DNA of 64,000 nucleotides, taken from positions 1,630,665 through 1,694,664 of the forward strand of contig NZ_KZ454944.1 in NCBI RefSeq assembly GCF_002797415.1, in the 5' to 3' direction. A program made the translations under genes and the position numbers. The notes beneath the pieces were generated by a model. It was not told the origin of the DNA. It ran no database searches and was given only the letters and a program-made list of their open reading frames with translations. Shown in pieces: positions 46,359 to 55,898 of this stretch. Position 1 is the first letter of the stretch. Each line of letters opens with the position of its first letter. The stretch is from Bacillus alkalisoli (lineage in GTDB: Bacteria; Bacillota; Bacilli; Bacillales; Bacillaceae_I).

Positions 46359-47669
46359 ATGGCTAAACCAACAGTTGCAATTGTAGGACGTCCAAACGTA
46401 GGTAAGTCTACAATTTTTAATCGTATAGTAGGAGAACGTATATCCATCGTCGAAGATATACCAGGTATCACTCGTGATAGAATTTATAGCGCTGGAGAAT
46501 GGTTGAATTACAACTTTAACATTATTGACACGGGTGGTATTGAAATTGGAGATGCCCCATTTTTAGAAGAAATTCGCCAACAAGCGGAAGTTGCTATAGA
46601 TGAAGCAGATGTCATTATTTTTCTGACAAACGGTCGTGAAGGGGTTACTTCTGCAGATGAGCAAGTGGCTAAAATTTTGTATAAATCAAAAAAACCTGTA
46701 GTACTAGCAGTTAACAAAGTGGACAACCCAGAAATGCGTGACCAAGTATATGACTTTTATTCTTTAGGGTTCGGTGAGCCAATGCCAATCTCAGGTTCTC
46801 ACGGTTTAGGATTAGGTGACCTTCTGGACTTAGTTGTGGCTAATTTCCCTAAGCGTGAAGAAGATCCGTATGGCGATGAAATAATAAAATTCTCTTTAAT
46901 TGGTCGTCCTAATGTCGGGAAATCATCATTAGTAAACGCACTATTGGGAGAAGAGCGTGTTATCGTTAGTGATATCGCAGGTACAACTAGAGATGCAATT
47001 GACACGCCATATAAGTACGACGGACAAGAATACGTCCTTATCGATACAGCGGGTATGCGTAAAAAAGGGAAAGTATATGAAACGACTGAAAAGTATAGTG
47101 TGCTTCGTGCATTAAGAGCAATCGAACGCTCAGACGTTGTTTTGGTAGTAATTGATGGAGAAGAAGGAATTATCGAGCAAGATAAAAAAATCGCAGGTTA
47201 TGCTCATGAAGCTGGACGTGCAGTAGTAATTGTTGTAAATAAATGGGATGCAGTTGAAAAAGATGAGAAAACAATGAAAGAATTTGAAGAACAAATTAGA
47301 GAACATTTCTTGTTTTTAGACTATGCCCCAATCGTTTTCTTATCGGCAAAAACGAAAAAACGTATTCACACGGTAATACCTATGATTAATCTTGCAAGTG
47401 AGAACCACTCGTTACGTGTCGTAACAACGGTATTAAATGATGTTATCATGGATGCAGTGGCAATGAATCCAACTCCTACTCACAAAGGTACTAGGTTGAA
47501 AATTTATTATGCAACACAAGTTGCCGTAAAACCACCAACGTTCGTTATTTTCGTAAATGAACCAGAATTAATGCACTTTAGTTATGAGCGTTTCTTAGAA
47601 AATCGCATTCGAGATGCGTTTGGATTTGAAGGAACACCAATTAGATTAATTGCACGTGCACGTAAATAA
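46359..47669 (+). CDS. der: Ribosome-associated GTPase Der (EngA)
   Basis: Essential 50S assembly GTPase with two tandem G domains (first GRPNVGKS near residue 9, second near residue 181) and a C-terminal KH-like domain. DTGG and DTAG switch motifs and NKVD/NKWD specificity motifs are present in both. It has 436 residues from ATG 46359, nine bases after AAAGGAT; ATG 46347 lies inside the site. gpsA follows after 14 nt, as in B. subtilis. Confidence 0.97.
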   Translation: MAKPTVAIVGRPNVGKSTIFNRIVGERISIVEDIPGITRDRIYSAGEWLNYNFNIIDTGGIEIGDAPFLEEIRQQAEVAIDEADVIIFLTNGREGVTSADEQVAKILYKSKKPVVLAVNKVDNPEMRDQVYDFYSLGFGEPMPISGSHGLGLGDLLDLVVANFPKREEDPYGDEIIKFSLIGRPNVGKSSLVNALLGEERVIVSDIAGTTRDAIDTPYKYDGQEYVLIDTAGMRKKGKVYETTEKYSVLRALRAIERSDVVLVVIDGEEGIIEQDKKIAGYAHEAGRAVVIVVNKWDAVEKDEKTMKEFEEQIREHFLFLDYAPIVFLSAKTKKRIHTVIPMINLASENHSLRVVTTVLNDVIMDAVAMNPTPTHKGTRLKIYYATQVAVKPPTFVIFVNEPELMHFSYERFLENRIRDAFGFEGTPIRLIARARK

Positions 47670-47683
47670 TTGGAGGGGATTGT

Positions 47684-48715
47684 ATGAGTAAAGTTTCGGT
47701 ACTAGGTGCTGGTAGCTGGGGAACTGCCCTAGCGCTTGTTCTTGCTGATAATAATCATGACGTATTACTGTGGGGACATCGTGAGGAGCAAGTTAATCAA
47801 ATCAACAAAACACACCGCAACGAAAAATATTTGCCAGGTATAGAGTTGCCGACAAATATTAAAGCGAGTACTTCCTTAAAAGAAGCAATACAAGATACGT
47901 CCACAATCGTTTTAGCAGTTCCAACAAAAGCGATGCGAGAAGTGTGTAGACAAATTGTGCCGCTTTTAACGGAAAAACTAGTCCTTGTACATGTTAGTAA
48001 AGGTATTGAACCAGACACTCATTTACGTGTGTCTGAAATGATAGAAGAAGAAGTGCCAGAGCATTTGCGTGAAGCTGTTGTAGTGCTTACTGGACCAAGT
48101 CATGCGGAAGAAGTTAGCTTAAGACAACCAACAACAGTGACGGCTGCTTCATACGATATGAATGCGGCAAAAAAGGTGCAAGACTTGTTCATTAATCAAC
48201 ATTTCCGCGTATATACAAATCCAGACGTAGTTGGAGTAGAAATTGGTGGATCCCTTAAAAATATTATCGCATTGGCTGCCGGAATAACCGATGGACTAGG
48301 ATATGGGGATAATGCTAAAGCAGCCTTAATTACACGTGGACTTGCAGAAATAGCTAGGCTCGGTGCAGCGCTTGGAGCGAATCCACTTACATTCCTAGGA
48401 TTAACGGGTATGGGAGATTTGATTGTAACATGTACTAGTGTACACAGTAGAAACTGGCGTGCAGGAAATATGCTCGGAAAAGGGAAAAACTTAGACGAAG
48501 TTTTAGAGAGTATGGGCATGGTTGTTGAGGGCGTTCGAACGACAAAGGCAACGTACCAATTAGCTAAAAAAATGGATGTAAACATGCCGTTAACATTCGC
48601 ACTATACGAAGTTCTTTTTAATAACGTGAATCCTAAAGATGCGGTTGATTTATTAATGAGCCGTGATAAAACTTCTGAGTTAGATGATTTGTCACAATTG
48701 CTCGGTAACCAATAA
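47684..48715 (+). CDS. gpsA: Glycerol-3-phosphate dehydrogenase [NAD(P)+]
   Basis: Reduces dihydroxyacetone phosphate to sn-glycerol 3-phosphate for phospholipid synthesis. The NAD(P) motif is [11 protein letters not shown] at residues 6-16; catalytic region [22 protein letters not shown] (in two parts) with the conserved Lys, and [12 protein letters not shown]. It has 343 residues and starts at ATG 47684 after GGAGGGG. Confidence 0.96.
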   Translation: MSKVSVLGAGSWGTALALVLADNNHDVLLWGHREEQVNQINKTHRNEKYLPGIELPTNIKASTSLKEAIQDTSTIVLAVPTKAMREVCRQIVPLLTEKLVLVHVSKGIEPDTHLRVSEMIEEEVPEHLREAVVVLTGPSHAEEVSLRQPTTVTAASYDMNAAKKVQDLFINQHFRVYTNPDVVGVEIGGSLKNIIALAAGITDGLGYGDNAKAALITRGLAEIARLGAALGANPLTFLGLTGMGDLIVTCTSVHSRNWRAGNMLGKGKNLDEVLESMGMVVEGVRTTKATYQLAKKMDVNMPLTFALYEVLFNNVNPKDAVDLLMSRDKTSELDDLSQLLGNQ

Positions 48716-48939
48716 TTATTGTTGAGCGCTCAATGTGTTGGGATAGTCACCTTATAGAATAAGAGCGCATATTGTATGAAAGAACAATAATACTTATTAT
48801 GTCTTACAGAAACCCAAAATGTTCAAATTTTACATCAGAATAGGCATTTGGTGATGCACGTTTCATTCTTTTGCATAAGATGTATATGAGGATAATCAAT
48901 GGTTGAGCTGTAGGATCGGTTCGTATTTAGTCCATTTCG

Positions 48940-48976
48940 CTGAAGTAAATCTGCCCCATTTACTTCAGTTTTTTTT
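48940..48976 (+). terminator. Terminator downstream of gpsA
   Basis: CTGAAGTAAAT / ATTTACTTCAG stem, 7-nt loop, eight T. It lies 225 nt past gpsA; the intervening 48716-48939 has no gene I can support. Confidence 0.88.
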
Positions 48977-49068
48977 GTTAAGGAATTTTTTTGTTTTATA
49001 GTCTATATTCATGAAAAAGTTTGTATTGAAGATTTTGCAGGTACCTTTTAATATTTTAAAATATCAGA

Positions 49069-49196
49069 TTGATGATCGCACGAGGTGCGAGTCTCCTGCG
49101 GGAGAGTGCGTCAAGGAAGACACCGCAGTCGCAAATGTGACGAGGAGGCTCCCGAGACCACCCACGGAAAGAAAGAGCCTCGTGCTATCATCAATT
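49069..49196. repeat. Palindromic repeat, type B (copy 4)
   Basis: Outer arms ATTGATGATCGCACGAGG and CCTCGTGCTATCATCAAT, interior GAGTCTCCTGCGGGA, GAAGACACCGCAG, GAGGAGGCTCCCG and CCCACGGAAAG. The arm sequence differs from other type B copies yet still pairs. Confidence 0.88.
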
Positions 49197-49330
49197 CTTA
49201 GCACCCAAAAAGTAACTCTTTATGAATAAATTCATGAAATTGTAAGAATTTCTTCAGGACAAGCCCTGAGACAAAGTTCATAAACTGCGCGGAATATGCT
49301 ATAATGGTCAACGGAAAAGGAGAGATGAGA

Positions 49331-49534
49331 ATGACACCAGCTTTAATGAAAATGTGGATTTCTTTCGTTGCAATGGGATTTATGTTTATATCAGTTGTAA
49401 TGGTTTACTTTACTAGATTTAAATTAAAAAACAACGTAATTAAAGGAATCTTAAATGTAATAGCTTTCTTGCTTATCGTTTTTTCAGGCATTATTATATT
49501 CTTCGTCGTATTTAGCGGACCAGTACCGGAGTGA
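49331..49534 (+). CDS. yphE: YphE, DUF2768 family membrane protein
   Basis: A 67-residue protein with two hydrophobic segments (about 6-26 and 38-60), the size and locus of YphE between gpsA and yphF. Function unknown; in B. subtilis the neighbourhood is sporulation-linked. The start is ATG 49331, eight bases after AAAGGAG. Its stop overlaps the yphF start. Confidence 0.85.
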   Translation: MTPALMKMWISFVAMGFMFISVVMVYFTRFKLKNNVIKGILNVIAFLLIVFSGIIIFFVVFSGPVPE

Positions 49535-50268
49535 TGAAAAAAATGTTTAAAAAAAATATAGCCATTTTAGTCCTTTTACTACTTATTACAAATCTACTTA
49601 CGGGGTGTTTATACCCACAAGAACGACGATCTGAGAATCAAGTACCATACTTAGACCAGTTACAGTCTGTACAATCAGCTGTTGATCAATACCAAGAAGC
49701 ATCAGGTGGCTTGTTACCTATAAAAGACCGTGATATGGACACGCCAATCTATCAAAAGTATCCAATAGACTTTAATAAACTAATGCATGCAAGGTTTTTG
49801 CAAGATGCACCAGGAAATGCATTTGAAAGTGGCGGAGTATTTTTATATGTACTTGTTAATGTAGAAACGGAACCAACAGTCAAACTAATTGATCTTCGAG
49901 TTGCGGAACAATTAAGGGAAGTTAATTTACGTATCAACATCTATCGAAATCAACATCGTTTCTCGCCAGTCAAGGAAATGTTAAGTAATACAGCTTTTAG
50001 ATTGGACCACGAGAAACTAAACTATGATACAGCACCATATATCGTTAGTCCTTTTACTGGTAATAACTTACCAGTAATAATCGATACGAGCGGGAATGCT
50101 ATTGTAGATTACTCTATGGATATATATGAGTATTTACAAAGTAATGACCACCAATTTGAAACTGGCGATGATGTACGAGATATATTAGTGGAGCATTCTG
50201 TATTTGTACCTGCTTTTTCCGTACCTTACACGATTGACGAAAATAATGAACCAATTTTCTTAAATTAG
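49534..50268 (+). CDS. yphF: YphF, DUF3939 family putative lipoprotein
   Basis: A 244-residue lipoprotein (signal MFKKNIAILVLLLLITNLL, lipobox LLTGC). Conserved family stretches are VPYLDQLQSVQSAVDQYQ, GLLPIKDRD, TPIYQKYPIDFNKL and PYIVSPFTGNNLPVIID (each in its own region). Function is unknown. Start: ATG 49534 overlapping the yphE stop, or ATG 49543 with better spacing to GGAG. A terminator follows. Confidence 0.86.
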   Translation: MKKMFKKNIAILVLLLLITNLLTGCLYPQERRSENQVPYLDQLQSVQSAVDQYQEASGGLLPIKDRDMDTPIYQKYPIDFNKLMHARFLQDAPGNAFESGGVFLYVLVNVETEPTVKLIDLRVAEQLREVNLRINIYRNQHRFSPVKEMLSNTAFRLDHEKLNYDTAPYIVSPFTGNNLPVIIDTSGNAIVDYSMDIYEYLQSNDHQFETGDDVRDILVEHSVFVPAFSVPYTIDENNEPIFLN

Positions 50269-50273
50269 TCATG

Positions 50274-50314
50274 AACCCTTCTTTAGAGAATAAACTCTAA
50301 GGAAGGGTTTTTTA
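50274..50314 (+). terminator. yphF terminator
   Basis: AACCCTTC...AGAG / CTCT...GAAGGGTT stem and T-run. Confidence 0.9.
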
Positions 50315-50411
50315 TTTGGAGAAAAATGCTGGAACGATGTGCGAATTCCATTCAACCTTCATCTTTCCTTAAAATAAAATTCAAAATAAATAGGGTTTAT
50401 TCAAAAAGTAG

Positions 50412-50441
50412 TCATATTTAAATAGGACAACATCATACACA
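50412..50441 (+). promoter_or_regulatory. Sigma-E-type promoter of spoIVA
   Basis: TCATATT (50412-50418), 15-nt spacer, CATACACA (50434-50441), close to the mother-cell sigma-E consensus. It is about 70 nt before the spoIVA start, consistent with mother-cell expression. Confidence 0.75.
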
Positions 50442-50510
50442 TATAGTGTCCTAGATTACATTCTTACTAGAAAAAAATAAATCCCTATTTTTAGGTCGGG
50501 AGGGAATCAC

Positions 50511-51989
50511 TTGGAAAAAGTAGATATTTTCAAAGATATCGCTGAACGTACTGGCGGCGATATATATTTAGGCGTAGTAGGTGCCGTTCGTACTGGTAAA
50601 TCAACGTTCATTAAAAGGTTCATGGAGTTAGTGGTTCTGCCGAATATCGGCAACGAAGCAGACAGAGCAAGAGCGCAAGATGAGTTACCACAAAGTGCAG
50701 CTGGAAAAACAATTATGACAACAGAGCCGAAGTTTGTACCAAATCAAGCAGTAAAAGTAGCAGTAGATGAAGGATTAGATGTAAACATTCGTTTAGTGGA
50801 CTGCGTAGGGTATACTGTACCAGGTGCAAAAGGCTATGAGGACGAAAATGGTCCTAGAATGATCAACACTCCTTGGTATGAAGAACCGATTCCATTCCAC
50901 GAAGCAGCGGAAATTGGAACAAGAAAGGTTATTCAAGAGCATAGTACTATTGGAGTGGTAATCGCAACAGATGGATCAATCGGTGAGATCCCTCGTCGTG
51001 ACTATCTAGAAGCGGAAGAGCGTGTTGTAGCGGAGTTAAAAGAGGTTGGTAAACCATTCATTATGGTTATCAATACTGTTCAGCCGTATCATCCAGATAC
51101 AGAAAAGCTACGTGCAGAGTTAAGCGAAAAGTATGATATACCTGTTGTAGCAATGAGTGTAGAGAGCATGCGCGAAGGTGATGTATTCAACGTACTTCGT
51201 GAAGCATTATTTGAGTTCCCAGTATTAGAAGTGAACGTAAACTTACCGAGCTGGGTAATGGTATTAAAAGAGTCCCACTGGCTTCGTGAGAGCTATCAAG
51301 AAGCGGTGAAAGATACAGTGAAAGATATTAAGCGCCTTCGTGATGTGGATCGCGTTGTAGGGCAATTCAGTGAATATGAGTTCATTGACCGTGCTGGTTT
51401 AGCTGGCATCGAAATGGGGCAAGGTATCGCAGAAATTGATCTTTACGCTCCAGACGATTTATATGACCAAATTTTAAAAGAAGTTGTTGGTGTTGAAATT
51501 CGTGGGAAAGACCATTTACTACAATTAATGCAAGACTTTGCTCACGCAAAAGCAGAGTACGACCAAGTGTCAGATGCATTAAAAATGGTAAAACAAACTG
51601 GCTACGGTATCGCATCCCCTGCTCTAGCAGATATGAGTTTAGAAGAACCAGAAATCATCCGCCAAGGTTCACGCTTCGGTGTTAGATTAAGAGCTGTTGC
51701 TCCTTCTATCCATATGATTAAAGTGGACGTAGAATCAGAGTTCGCACCAATCATCGGAACAGAAAAGCAAAGCGAAGAATTAGTACGCTATTTAATGCAA
51801 GATTTTGAAGATGATCCTCTATCCATCTGGAACTCAGACATCTTCGGCCGCTCTTTAAGCTCCATCGTGCGTGAAGGCATTCATGCTAAACTAGGACTAA
51901 TGCCAGAGAATGCACGTTATAAGCTGAAAGAAACGTTAGAAAGAATTATCAACGAAGGATCTGGCGGACTTATCGCTATTATCCTTTAA
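50511..51989 (+). CDS. spoIVA: Stage IV sporulation protein A (coat basement ATPase)
   Basis: Polymerising ATPase that forms the basement layer of the spore coat on the outer forespore membrane. Walker A GAVRTGKST lies at residues 24-32 and the LVDCVGYTVPGAKGYEDENG segment (in two parts) is diagnostic. The 492-residue length is exact for the family, including the hydrophobic C-terminal GGLIAIIL that binds SpoVM-membrane complexes. It starts at TTG 50511 after GGGAGGG. Confidence 0.97.
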   Translation: MEKVDIFKDIAERTGGDIYLGVVGAVRTGKSTFIKRFMELVVLPNIGNEADRARAQDELPQSAAGKTIMTTEPKFVPNQAVKVAVDEGLDVNIRLVDCVGYTVPGAKGYEDENGPRMINTPWYEEPIPFHEAAEIGTRKVIQEHSTIGVVIATDGSIGEIPRRDYLEAEERVVAELKEVGKPFIMVINTVQPYHPDTEKLRAELSEKYDIPVVAMSVESMREGDVFNVLREALFEFPVLEVNVNLPSWVMVLKESHWLRESYQEAVKDTVKDIKRLRDVDRVVGQFSEYEFIDRAGLAGIEMGQGIAEIDLYAPDDLYDQILKEVVGVEIRGKDHLLQLMQDFAHAKAEYDQVSDALKMVKQTGYGIASPALADMSLEEPEIIRQGSRFGVRLRAVAPSIHMIKVDVESEFAPIIGTEKQSEELVRYLMQDFEDDPLSIWNSDIFGRSLSSIVREGIHAKLGLMPENARYKLKETLERIINEGSGGLIAIIL

Positions 51990-51997
51990 AAATAGTA

Positions 51998-52025
51998 ACC
52001 ACGCCTGAAGACGGGCGTGGTTTTT
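51998..52025 (+). terminator. spoIVA terminator
   Basis: ACCACGCC / GGGCGTGGT stem with T-run. Confidence 0.9.
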
Positions 52026-52047
52026 AAGTTGTATTTAGGAAAAAGTC

Positions 52048-52324
52048 CGATAGAGCTATAAAAAATAATCTATAGAGATAGGATAAGTATCCATAAGAAT
52101 AGTGAGGAGTGTCTATAGGACCTCAAAAAGTATCGATAGAAAAGAAAAACGCCTATAGTACAGAGAAAATAATCCATAGAAGTCAAAAAAGTATCTATAG
52201 GACCTCAAAAAGTATCGATAGAAAAGAAAAACGCCTATAGTATAGTGAAAATAATCCATAGAAATTAAAAAAGTATCTATAGGACCACGAAAAGTGACCA
52301 TATCCCCCAAAAAAGTACCGATAG
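52048..52324. repeat. 21-nt periodic array, CNATAG core (about 14 units)
   Basis: CNATAG boxes at 52048, 52070, 52091 (variant), 52113, 52134, 52153, 52174, 52195, 52216, 52235, 52256, 52277, 52298 (variant) and 52319. Mean spacing is about 20.8 nt. Four boxes plus linkers form an 82-bp direct repeat (52121, 52203, degraded 52285). A-tracts (AAAAAG, AAAAGAAAAA) sit between boxes. Confidence 0.9.
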
Positions 52325-52722
52325 ACCGTTTCAAATCAAAATTTCCGCTACCTAAAGGCAATCCTTTCTTAAATGTTTATTCTCGCCCAACACGGGGTAA
52401 ATTCATAAAAAGTTGACAAAATCCGCATAAAATCAACATTTTCTCTAATAATTATCAAAAAGTGTATTGCCTAAAGGTTTTTCTTATGTTAATCTACTAA
52501 CAGAAATTCTTCTCTGAAATGGAGAATTATTCCTACAATCTCAACATTCTATAACATTTTAGTTGAAATCTATCGAATTATCGTTTAACATAAGCGATGT
52601 TGAATGATGACAGGTATAGAAAAGCTTAAAAGTGTGAACAAATGAGAATAATAACGGTTTTAAAAGACTTTTATTAAAAGGTCTATCAAAGTAATAAACT
52701 CCTTTGGGAGGAGGTGAATGGC
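52325..52722 (+). other. Gene-free leader of hbs
   Basis: No gene is visible here. GTTGACAAAATCC at 52432 contains a TTGACA but lacks a good -10 at standard spacing. The strong GGGAGGAGGTG site at 52705-52715 belongs to hbs. Promoters for hbs must lie here but I cannot assign them. Confidence 0.4.
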
Positions 52723-52995
52723 ATGAACAAGACAGACTTAATTAACGCAGTTGCTGAAGCTAGTGAACTTTCTAAAAAAGACGCTACAAAAGCAGTTGAT
52801 GCTGTTTTCAATACAATTCAAGACGCATTAAGTAACGGTGACAAAGTACAATTAATCGGTTTTGGTAACTTCGAAGTACGTGAGCGTGCAGCTCGTAAAG
52901 GACGCAACCCACAAACTGGTGAAGATATCGAAATCGCTGCAAGCAAAGTACCAGCATTCAAACCTGGTAAAGCACTTAAAGATGCTGTTAAATAA
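52723..52995 (+). CDS. hbs: DNA-binding protein HU
   Basis: Histone-like nucleoid protein of 90 residues: [19 protein letters not shown], then [19 protein letters not shown] with the DNA-binding beta arm ([14 protein letters not shown]) carrying the intercalating proline, and [16 protein letters not shown]. It starts at ATG 52723 after GGGAGGAGGTG; GTG 52714 overlaps that site. The location between spoIVA and folE matches B. subtilis hbs. Confidence 0.97.
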   Translation: MNKTDLINAVAEASELSKKDATKAVDAVFNTIQDALSNGDKVQLIGFGNFEVRERAARKGRNPQTGEDIEIAASKVPAFKPGKALKDAVK

Positions 52996-53028
52996 GCGGC
53001 TACATAAATTATAGTCATCAAAATGGAA

Positions 53029-53060
53029 GGAGGCGCACATTAAGCGCCTCTTTCTTTTTG
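53029..53060 (+). terminator. hbs terminator
   Basis: GAGGCGC / GCGCCTC stem with a 7-nt loop and TTTCTTTTT. Confidence 0.88.
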
Positions 53061-53087
53061 CAATTATTTTCTCCAATATGCTAGAAT
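53058..53087 (+). promoter_or_regulatory. folE-mtrB promoter (extended -10)
   Basis: TTGCAA, an 18-nt spacer, TAGAAT (53082-53087) preceded by TGC, an extended -10. Confidence 0.5.
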
Positions 53088-53129
53088 CGATTTACAGTAT
53101 TGTTTTTATAGTAGGAGGACATGTACATC

Positions 53130-53699
53130 ATGGGACAAGTAAATAAAGAACAAATCGAACACGCGATTAGATTAATACTTGAAGCGGTAGGAGAAGACCC
53201 GAACCGTGAAGGTTTATTAGATACACCGAAACGAGTTGCGAAAATGTATGAAGAAATGTTTTCAGGATTGCATCAAGATCCGAAAGAGCACTTCAAAACT
53301 GTTTTTGGTGAGCCACATGAAGAATTAGTATTAGTAAAAGACATTACATTCCACTCAATGTGTGAACACCATTTAGTACCTTTCTATGGTAAAGCACATG
53401 TAGCTTACATACCTAAAGACGGAAAAGTAACAGGCTTAAGCAAATTAGCACGTGCAGTAGAAGTTGTAGCAAGACGTCCGCAGTTACAAGAAAGAATTAC
53501 ATCTACTATTGCAGACTCTATTGTTGAATCATTAAGCCCACATGGTGTAATGGTTGTTGTCGAAGCAGAGCACATGTGCATGACAATGCGTGGAGTAAGA
53601 AAGCCAGGAGCAATGACTGTAACTTCAGCAGTACGCGGAGTTCTAGAAAATGACCCAGCTGCTAGAGCAGAAGTATTATCTTTCATAAAAGGTAATTAG
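53130..53699 (+). CDS. folE: GTP cyclohydrolase I (MtrA)
   Basis: Converts GTP to 7,8-dihydroneopterin triphosphate, the first step of folate synthesis. Zinc ligands are Cys78, His81 ([12 protein letters not shown]) and Cys150 ([12 protein letters not shown]). The 189-residue length is normal. The start is ATG 53130; ATG 53121 is two bases from AGGAGG, too close. It is followed after 27 nt by mtrB, the conserved folate-TRAP operon. Confidence 0.97.
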   Translation: MGQVNKEQIEHAIRLILEAVGEDPNREGLLDTPKRVAKMYEEMFSGLHQDPKEHFKTVFGEPHEELVLVKDITFHSMCEHHLVPFYGKAHVAYIPKDGKVTGLSKLARAVEVVARRPQLQERITSTIADSIVESLSPHGVMVVVEAEHMCMTMRGVRKPGAMTVTSAVRGVLENDPAARAEVLSFIKGN

Positions 53700-53726
53700 T
53701 TAGTTATCGAAAGGGTGTAATAGTTT

Positions 53727-53954
53727 ATGAAACAATCTCAAGTCTCTGATTTTATCGTCATAAAAGCAGAAGAAGACGGCGTAAATGTTATAGGATTAAC
53801 TCGAGGGACGGACACAAGATTTCACCATTCTGAAAAGTTAGATAAAGGTGAAGTGATGATTGCACAATTTACGGAACACACATCTGCCATTAAAATTAGA
53901 GGAAAAGCTATCATCCAATCCGCACATGGAGAAATAACATCGGATAAATCCTAA
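53727..53954 (+). CDS. mtrB: trp RNA-binding attenuation protein (TRAP)
   Basis: Tryptophan-activated 11-subunit ring that wraps G/UAG-repeat RNA and controls trp genes. The RNA-binding triad Lys37, Lys56, Arg58 is exactly conserved, with tryptophan-pocket residues around [14 protein letters not shown]. It has 75 residues. It starts at ATG 53727 after AAAGGGTG. Its probable target, the trp leader, is at 61480-61890 in this window. Confidence 0.97.
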   Translation: MKQSQVSDFIVIKAEEDGVNVIGLTRGTDTRFHHSEKLDKGEVMIAQFTEHTSAIKIRGKAIIQSAHGEITSDKS

Positions 53955-53974
53955 TCTTTAGACCCACCCGATAT

Positions 53975-54018
53975 TAAGCAGAAAGAAGCTTTTGCTATTT
54001 TCTGCTTTTCTTTTTTTA
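53975..54018 (+). terminator. folE-mtrB terminator
   Basis: AAGCAGAAA / TTTCTGCTT stem and T-run. Confidence 0.85.
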
Positions 54019-54187
54019 AAAATTTAACTGGTTAGTAGGAGCAATTTAGAATAAAGGCGTTTCAAACTCGGACTTACAAAAAAGCAGTCTTAATAATGAA
54101 AATTCCTATTACAAAAAATGTTTTTATAGATATAATTCGGTTACACTAAAGTAAATAAACTTTTCCCGCCATAAAGCAATAGGTTTA

Positions 54188-54196
54188 TGCTATAAT
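54188..54196 (+). promoter_or_regulatory. hepS operon promoter (extended -10)
   Basis: TGCTATAAT with an extended -10 but no good -35. A leader hairpin (CCCTTTC / GAGAGGG) follows near 54212-54235. No other feature is seen in 54020-54340. Confidence 0.5.
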
Positions 54197-54340
54197 AAAC
54201 GTTGTCTATTCCCTTTCTTTTGATAGTGAGAGGGAGTTTATTACATACATAAATCTATTTAAAAGAATCAAGTATCAGTATAAGGCTCGATACGGGTCTA
54301 TCATTTACGAGTATGATGGGCATAAAAAGGGTGGTCTGTT

Positions 54341-55159
54341 GTGAGTAACATTCAAATACATATATCAAACTTAAAAGAGCAACTACACAAACAAATTGCT
54401 CATCCATATTTAGTCCAAAACATAGAATTTCCAGTTATGGACGAAGACAAATTATTTATGCTTCACTCTATATTGGAACCTTTACCAATGTCAGAAGAAG
54501 AAAAATCAAAATACATAATATCCACTATGCTTGTTCAAATTGCACTTGATACACATGATCTAGTATCAAACGAAAGTACAGAAGAACAGCTTCAAACAAG
54601 ACAACTAACCATACTAGCTGGAGACTACTATAGTGGCCTTTATTATCATATATTAGCTAAGTTGGAAGACTTGTCGATGATACGAACTTTAGCAGCGGCC
54701 ATTAAACAGATTAATGAAAATAAAATTACATACTACCAAAAAGACGTGGACAGCGTAGAAAACCTAATGGAATGCCTTTCAAGTATTGACTCAGCACTTA
54801 TCCAATCTTTTTCCGAATATTTTTCCAACTCAAGTTGGAAAGAGCTAAGTTCTAAAATATTGTTATTAAAAAGACTTGTTGATGAACGAACAAGATACGT
54901 AACAACCAAAACTTCCTTTTTGATGGATGTATTAAGAAATATTTCATTCCCAAAAGCAGAGCTAGACAAAAAAATAGGTTCTATCGATCAAGAAAAACAT
55001 TTGCTATCCATGTTAGAACAATATATTTATCACACTTCAGAAACAATAGAGAAATTACTCACAAAATTACCGAATAACTATGAGTACATGAGGAGTAGAA
55101 TCGACGAAATACTTTTCGTTCTACCACTTCAAACAAAAAAGTTTGTGGAAGAAGGGTAA
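54341..55159 (+). CDS. hepS: Heptaprenyl diphosphate synthase component 1
   Basis: Non-catalytic subunit (GerCA) of the two-part enzyme making the menaquinone-7 side chain. The 272-residue all-helical sequence lacks the DDxxD motif, as expected; the segment LQTRQLTILAGDYYSGLYYHILA is typical. It starts at GTG 54341. The gene order hepS-menG-hepT with a 3-nt gap to menG is the conserved gerC operon. Confidence 0.93.
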   Translation: MSNIQIHISNLKEQLHKQIAHPYLVQNIEFPVMDEDKLFMLHSILEPLPMSEEEKSKYIISTMLVQIALDTHDLVSNESTEEQLQTRQLTILAGDYYSGLYYHILAKLEDLSMIRTLAAAIKQINENKITYYQKDVDSVENLMECLSSIDSALIQSFSEYFSNSSWKELSSKILLLKRLVDERTRYVTTKTSFLMDVLRNISFPKAELDKKIGSIDQEKHLLSMLEQYIYHTSETIEKLLTKLPNNYEYMRSRIDEILFVLPLQTKKFVEEG

Positions 55160-55162
55160 AAA

Positions 55163-55876
55163 ATGCAACAACGATCAAAAGAAGAGCGAGTTCATCATGT
55201 TTTTGAAAAAATTTATAAAAACTACGACCAAATGAATTCTGTTATTAGTTTTAAACGCCATACAGCTTGGCGTAAAGACACAATGAAAAGAATGGCTGTA
55301 CAAAAAGGTAACAGTGCATTAGATGTTTGCTGTGGAACTGGAGACTGGACATTAGCATTAGCGGACGCTGTCGGGGTGACTGGTGAAGTGAAAGGTCTAG
55401 ATTTTAGTGAAAATATGTTGTCTGTTGGAAAAGAAAAAGTAAAAGCACAAAATAGAAAAAACGTGGAACTAATACATGGAAACGCAATGGATTTACCTTT
55501 TGAAGACAACACGTTCGATTTTGTTACAATCGGATTTGGACTAAGAAACGTACCAGATTATAAACAAGTGTTAAAAGAAATGTATCGTGTTGTAAAACCT
55601 GGTGGAAAGGTTGTTTGTCTGGAAACTTCTCAGCCAACCATGTTTGGATTTAGACAAATGTACTTTCTATACTTTGGACATATTATGCCGTTACTAGGAA
55701 AGGTATTTGCGAAAAGCTATGACGAATATGCATGGCTACATGAATCGGCAAAAGATTTTCCTGGAATGAAAGAACTTAAAGAGATGTTTGAAGAAGTAGG
55801 ATTTAAACAAGTAGAAATGAAAGCCTATACAGGTGGGGTAGCGGCAATGCATCTAGGGATTAAGCCGTCTAACTAG
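55163..55876 (+). CDS. menG: Demethylmenaquinone methyltransferase
   Basis: SAM-dependent C-methylation, last step of menaquinone synthesis (UbiE/MenG/MenH). The SAM motif is [15 protein letters not shown] near residue 51, then [24 protein letters not shown] and [20 protein letters not shown] (in two parts). It has 237 residues and starts at ATG 55163. Confidence 0.96.
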   Translation: MQQRSKEERVHHVFEKIYKNYDQMNSVISFKRHTAWRKDTMKRMAVQKGNSALDVCCGTGDWTLALADAVGVTGEVKGLDFSENMLSVGKEKVKAQNRKNVELIHGNAMDLPFEDNTFDFVTIGFGLRNVPDYKQVLKEMYRVVKPGGKVVCLETSQPTMFGFRQMYFLYFGHIMPLLGKVFAKSYDEYAWLHESAKDFPGMKELKEMFEEVGFKQVEMKAYTGGVAAMHLGIKPSN

Positions 55877-55898
55877 TAAACGTTAAAAGGTGAGCTAC

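Noticed and set aside
48722-48733. TTGAGCGCTCAA palindrome after gpsA as terminator or operator
   Set aside because: No T-run follows and no candidate regulated promoter is adjacent; left unassigned.
52113-52361. Minus-strand ORF of 82 residues
   Set aside because: It is a translation of the CNATAG array with aromatic-rich low-complexity sequence and no ribosome binding site.
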